Assembly (NCBI GenBank): GCA_016858145.1
Contig: JAEHOE010000258.1
Span: 1-64,000, forward strand
From: Edaphochlamys debaryana
Lineage: Eukaryota > Chlorophyta > Chlorophyceae > Chlamydomonadales
Length of the DNA stretch: 64,000 nucleotides
Reading direction: 5' to 3'
Shown: one piece after another, positions 61,075 through 64,000 of the stretch
How the letters are laid out: each line of letters starts with the position of its first letter
How positions within the stretch are numbered: the first letter of the stretch is position 1
Notes under the pieces: generated by a model
What the model was told of the DNA's origin: nothing
Database searches by the model: none
Seen by the model: only the letters and a program-made list of their open reading frames with translations
Program-made: the position numbers and the translations under genes

Positions 61075-61945
61075 ATGGTCGCCGCGCCGCGCAGGGTAGG
61101 CCCCCCACCGCCTCCCAAAGTCCTCACGCCGCTGGCCTTTGTCGGCACCGCACTTCTTCTCATCATATGCCTGGTGTCGTTTGGCGTCGGCATCGTGGGG
61201 ATACAAATCCTGCTGGGTGAGCGCGCGTGAATCGCGGTTCCCGGGCAACGAACTCCCTCGCCAAGCGGATAGGGGCCCGCGGCCCAACTCTGGCATATCG
61301 AATACGGTCACTACAAGCATATGAGAGCGTGCGGGTGTTGAAAGGCGTTGGTCGAGGATGGATGGATCGGTTCCTGTAAAGCCCTAGTTGGAACCATCAC
61401 GCGCGCCATCCCCAGCTGGGCTCCCCCGCAGCGCCGCGGCCGTCACCGTGCCAGGCCCCCTCCCACACCCGCTCGTACTCCACCCCTGTGCGCAGATGAG
61501 GAGGGCACCAGCGCGCTCAGCCAAAGCGCCTTCGCGACGCAGTACCGTTGGCTCATCTCCAAGAACCCCTTCTTCTCGGCCTTCTTCTTCAACGGCGGCA
61601 TGATCGGCTGCCTCTACTGCGTCATGCGCTACCTGGACCACCGGAAAGCACAGCGGGTGCGGGGGCGAGCATGCGGTTGCCTGGGGGTGCCGGTAGGGGT
61701 GAACAGCAGCGGTGAACGGCGAGGGGTGGTGCAGGGTAGGAGGCTAACAAGTGGGTAGGGCCATGGCGAGGCGCATTGCCTAGACCGCGCCGAATCAACC
61801 CGGCTGACGACCGCTGTCCCACCCCTCCCCGCCGCCCTGCACCGGCATTCCCTCCCCTCCGCCGCAGCTGCCTCCTCAGCAGGCGGCGGCCGCCCCCGGG
61901 GCCGCGGCGGAGGCTAAGACGGTGGAGGCTAAGAAGGACCAGTAG
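61075..61945 (+). CDS. Small two-helix membrane protein, unknown
   Basis: I do not recognise a family. Three exons, 61075-61216, 61496-61656 and 61868-61945, give 126 aa. A short basic, Pro-rich start (MVAAPRRVGPPPPPK) precedes a first membrane helix (TPLAFVGTALLLIICLVSFG). A soluble loop follows (DEEGTSALSQSAFATQYRW). A second hydrophobic segment is NPFFSAFFFNGGMIGCLYCV, ending MRYLDHRK. The tail is Ala/Lys-rich (QQAAAAPGAAAEAKTVEAKK). The layout suggests a small ER or mitochondrial membrane protein with both ends on the same side. The exon phases and reading frame are clean. Confidence 0.75.
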
Positions 61946-63113
61946 AGGGGGAGGGGAGGGAGCACAGGAGCGCTGGCGGAGCGCAGGCGGCGGCCCCGTG
62001 TGGGCCGTCCTGGTCGCAGGGGGCGGGGGGGAGGCGGCGCCCGGGCGTCCAGGCGGTCAGCAGCCGGCGACGGGGGTCGGACGCGGCGCAGCTGTGGGGC
62101 TGGGGCCGGGGCTGCCCAGCCGCCACCTCCGCAGCCCACACGCTGCGGGGCACAGGCGCTGGGCTCCATGTGCAGCCGCCTGTGGGGCCGGAGCCGTGCC
62201 CTGTGGCCCGCGCGGTCTGGTCTGGGGCGACCCCTGCCTGGGGCCGTCGCCCCCGGTCCCCTCAGGGTGCGGGGCCGCGGCACCGCAAGCGCCGCTGGAG
62301 GACAGTGCTTAGGACAGCCACCGATGCAGGGACGGGAGCAGCCGGCGGCGCATGAGGCTCTTGGGCCCACTCACCTGGTGGCGGCTGTGGCGGCTGGCGG
62401 GTCCCCTACTGGCGCCGTCCGGGCACGTGCCCCGTGACCCGTGCACGTGGGCACGTGGGGACGTGGGCTCCCGGCCTGACACCTGACTCTCGGGCCCTGG
62501 TCCCGGCGACCGGCGGGCCCTGGGCCAGATGGGGGCTGGCAGCCCGGGATGCAGGGGGTGGGGGGAAGCGGGGGGGAGGGCACCCGGGCGCACCGGGGTG
62601 TGCATGACGCACCGGGGAAGGTGCGAGGGAGGGCTGGGCCTGGGAGCTCGGGCTGCGGCGAGGCCACGGTCAGGCGGCACCCACGCGCCCCCCGTGCCTG
62701 GGCGGCGGCCTACGACTGGGCGCTCCGGTAGGGCCCGAGTGGGCTGAGCAGGCCCTGGAGGAGGGCGGCGCGGGACTGCTGCGGCGGCAGTGCTGCTGTG
62801 CTCATGCCGCCCCCTGTGCCCCTGCGCCCCACGCCCGCGGCTGTCGGCAGCCCCGAACCAGGCGTGGAGTGGGCCCGGCCCGTGGCGGCCGCTGGTGCCT
62901 GGGGGACGCGGGGAGGAGGCTGAGCTGGGCGGGTCGGCAGGCGGCGACAGGGCTGTGTGCACGGAAGGTAGCGGGGGGCCGGACGGGGGTACGGTGTGTA
63001 CCAGAAGCGCCTGGAAGCTGTGACGCCGCGGTGGATGGGGCCGTGGGTTCAATGCATGAGGGAGCATGGGGGCGTGGGGAATGCTCAACACGATGCGAGG
63101 GGGACTTGGTGGT

Positions 63114-63154
<41 letters not shown>

Positions 63155-64000
63155 GGGTCCGGTTGTGAAGCCACCCGGGCGAGCTGCGGCACTGGGAGGC
63201 GAGGTGCAGGTGCGGATGGGGTGGGGGGAGGGGAGGGGGCACTGTACCGGATGATGAGCGCTGCGCTGCTGTGGGTGCGGTGACCATGGGGGGGGGGGCG
63301 GGTGCGGGGGCGGTGGTGTACATGACCGAAGTTGCGGGCCCCTTGGTTGGGCAAAGACGTTTGTTCCTGTGCCCAAGGCTGAGGGGGGTGGGGGTGGGGA
63401 GTTCATTACTTCGGGAAGTGCGTAGCTGTTTCTGACGTGCATTCAGAGCGCTGTGGCGTCTTGGTGATTCCCCCTGGTGCTGCACTGGCTGCACGTTGCT
63501 TCTGACCCTGTTGCTGCGGCTGCAGTTGGGTTTCGGCAGGCCGGGCCGTCGGCCCTTTTCGTAATCCTTGGGCCGCGACAGGCGACACCTGTATGCAATC
63601 GATTACCCACTTCGCTTGGCATTCTGCCGACGAGCTTTCTTGCACTCGTCTACGCTAGCTAACCGTGCCCTGCGTCGACCGGACCCGACCACATGCTCAA
63701 ACGTCCTTGACCGCTGCCTTGCCCTTACCCGCCATGGAGACTCTCGGCACGCGTTACTGAGTATAGGATAGTTATTCGGCGCCTCTGCTTCCTCAACTCT
63801 CTGGCTTCTGCGGTTCCGCAATTCTGGTCGCGGAACCTGGCTGCAGTGACTCCATCGGTCTGAGCGCCTCGAGGTGGGTCTATATGATACGAGGGTGGCA
63901 CTGGGGGGGTGCAGAGGTCGCCAAGGACTTCCCGGTACGCGCGCCTGAACCCGCGACGACCTTGAACTTCCACACCTTTTTGGGAGCCGAGGGTGCAAAG
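61946..64000. other. Terminal region with no recognised gene
   Basis: GC-rich sequence, probably partly 3' UTR. The only clear structure is a GCGGGC hexamer array at about 63114-63156. A reverse open frame at 62309-63442 is composition-driven. The last 400 bp are less GC-rich and may precede a gene outside the window. Confidence 0.5.
63114..63156. repeat. GCGGGC hexanucleotide microsatellite
   Basis: About seven uninterrupted GCGGGC units. Confidence 0.9.

Noticed and set aside
62309..63442. 377-codon reverse open frame near the window end
   Set aside because: Low-complexity Pro/Ala/Arg content that includes the GCGGGC microsatellite; no family resemblance.

Overview
The window is nuclear DNA from a very GC-rich green alga, probably a chlorophyte such as a trebouxiophyte or chlorophycean. 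The taxon is inferred from four things: a plant-type prolyl 4-hydroxylase with a ShKT tail, plastid proteins (DUF1995, SET/LSMT-like, transit-peptide DHQ synthase), a selenocysteine-type thioredoxin reductase, and genes cut by many short introns. Most introns open with GT plus a G tract and close with a C tract plus AG. No rRNA, tRNA, CRISPR array or bacterial-type operon was seen. Genes were built by joining exons at GT/AG (once GC/AG) junctions that keep phase.

Layout: 114-1723 (+) is the 3' part of a thioredoxin reductase ending Cys-Sec-Gly with an in-frame TGA, and a well-formed SECIS follows at 2285-2356. 3551-5997 (-) is ribophorin II/Swp1. 7247-7973 looks like a degenerate DNA transposon. 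8117-10185 (-) is a small secreted Cys-rich protein of unknown function. 11450-13734 (+) is a NIFK/Nop15-like nucleolar RRM protein. 15191-24324 (-) is a 27-exon organelle-targeted alanyl-tRNA synthetase. It is divergent from 24650-28215 (+), plastid 3-dehydroquinate synthase of the shikimate pathway.

From about 27.24 to 48.2 kb lies a tandem duplication with a unit of roughly 10-11 kb. Each unit carries the DHQ synthase 3' exons, a prolyl 4-hydroxylase (-), and a small glycine-rich membrane protein (-). Decay is reciprocal. Unit 1 keeps DHQ synthase and the membrane protein but has a broken hydroxylase. Unit 2 keeps the hydroxylase but has a truncated, frameshifted DHQ synthase and a frameshifted membrane protein. 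Unit 1 also carries a 251-bp hAT-type MITE that unit 2 lacks. Both units carry a long intronic hairpin.

Distal part: 49282-52144 (-) is a plastid DUF1995 (LPA3-like) protein, divergent from 52511-56595 (+), a plastid SET-domain (Rubisco LSMT-like) methyltransferase. Then come 57451-57876 (+), a zinc-ribbon protein, 59294-60833 (-), a NudC/NUDCD2-like CS-domain co-chaperone, and 61075-61945 (+), a two-helix membrane protein of unknown function. No gene was recognised in 61946-64000.

The most unusual signal is that introns of unrelated genes share related sequence at their ends. The same motif is in sense orientation next to donors and in antisense orientation next to acceptors, as expected if many introns derive from introner-like transposons with terminal inverted repeats.
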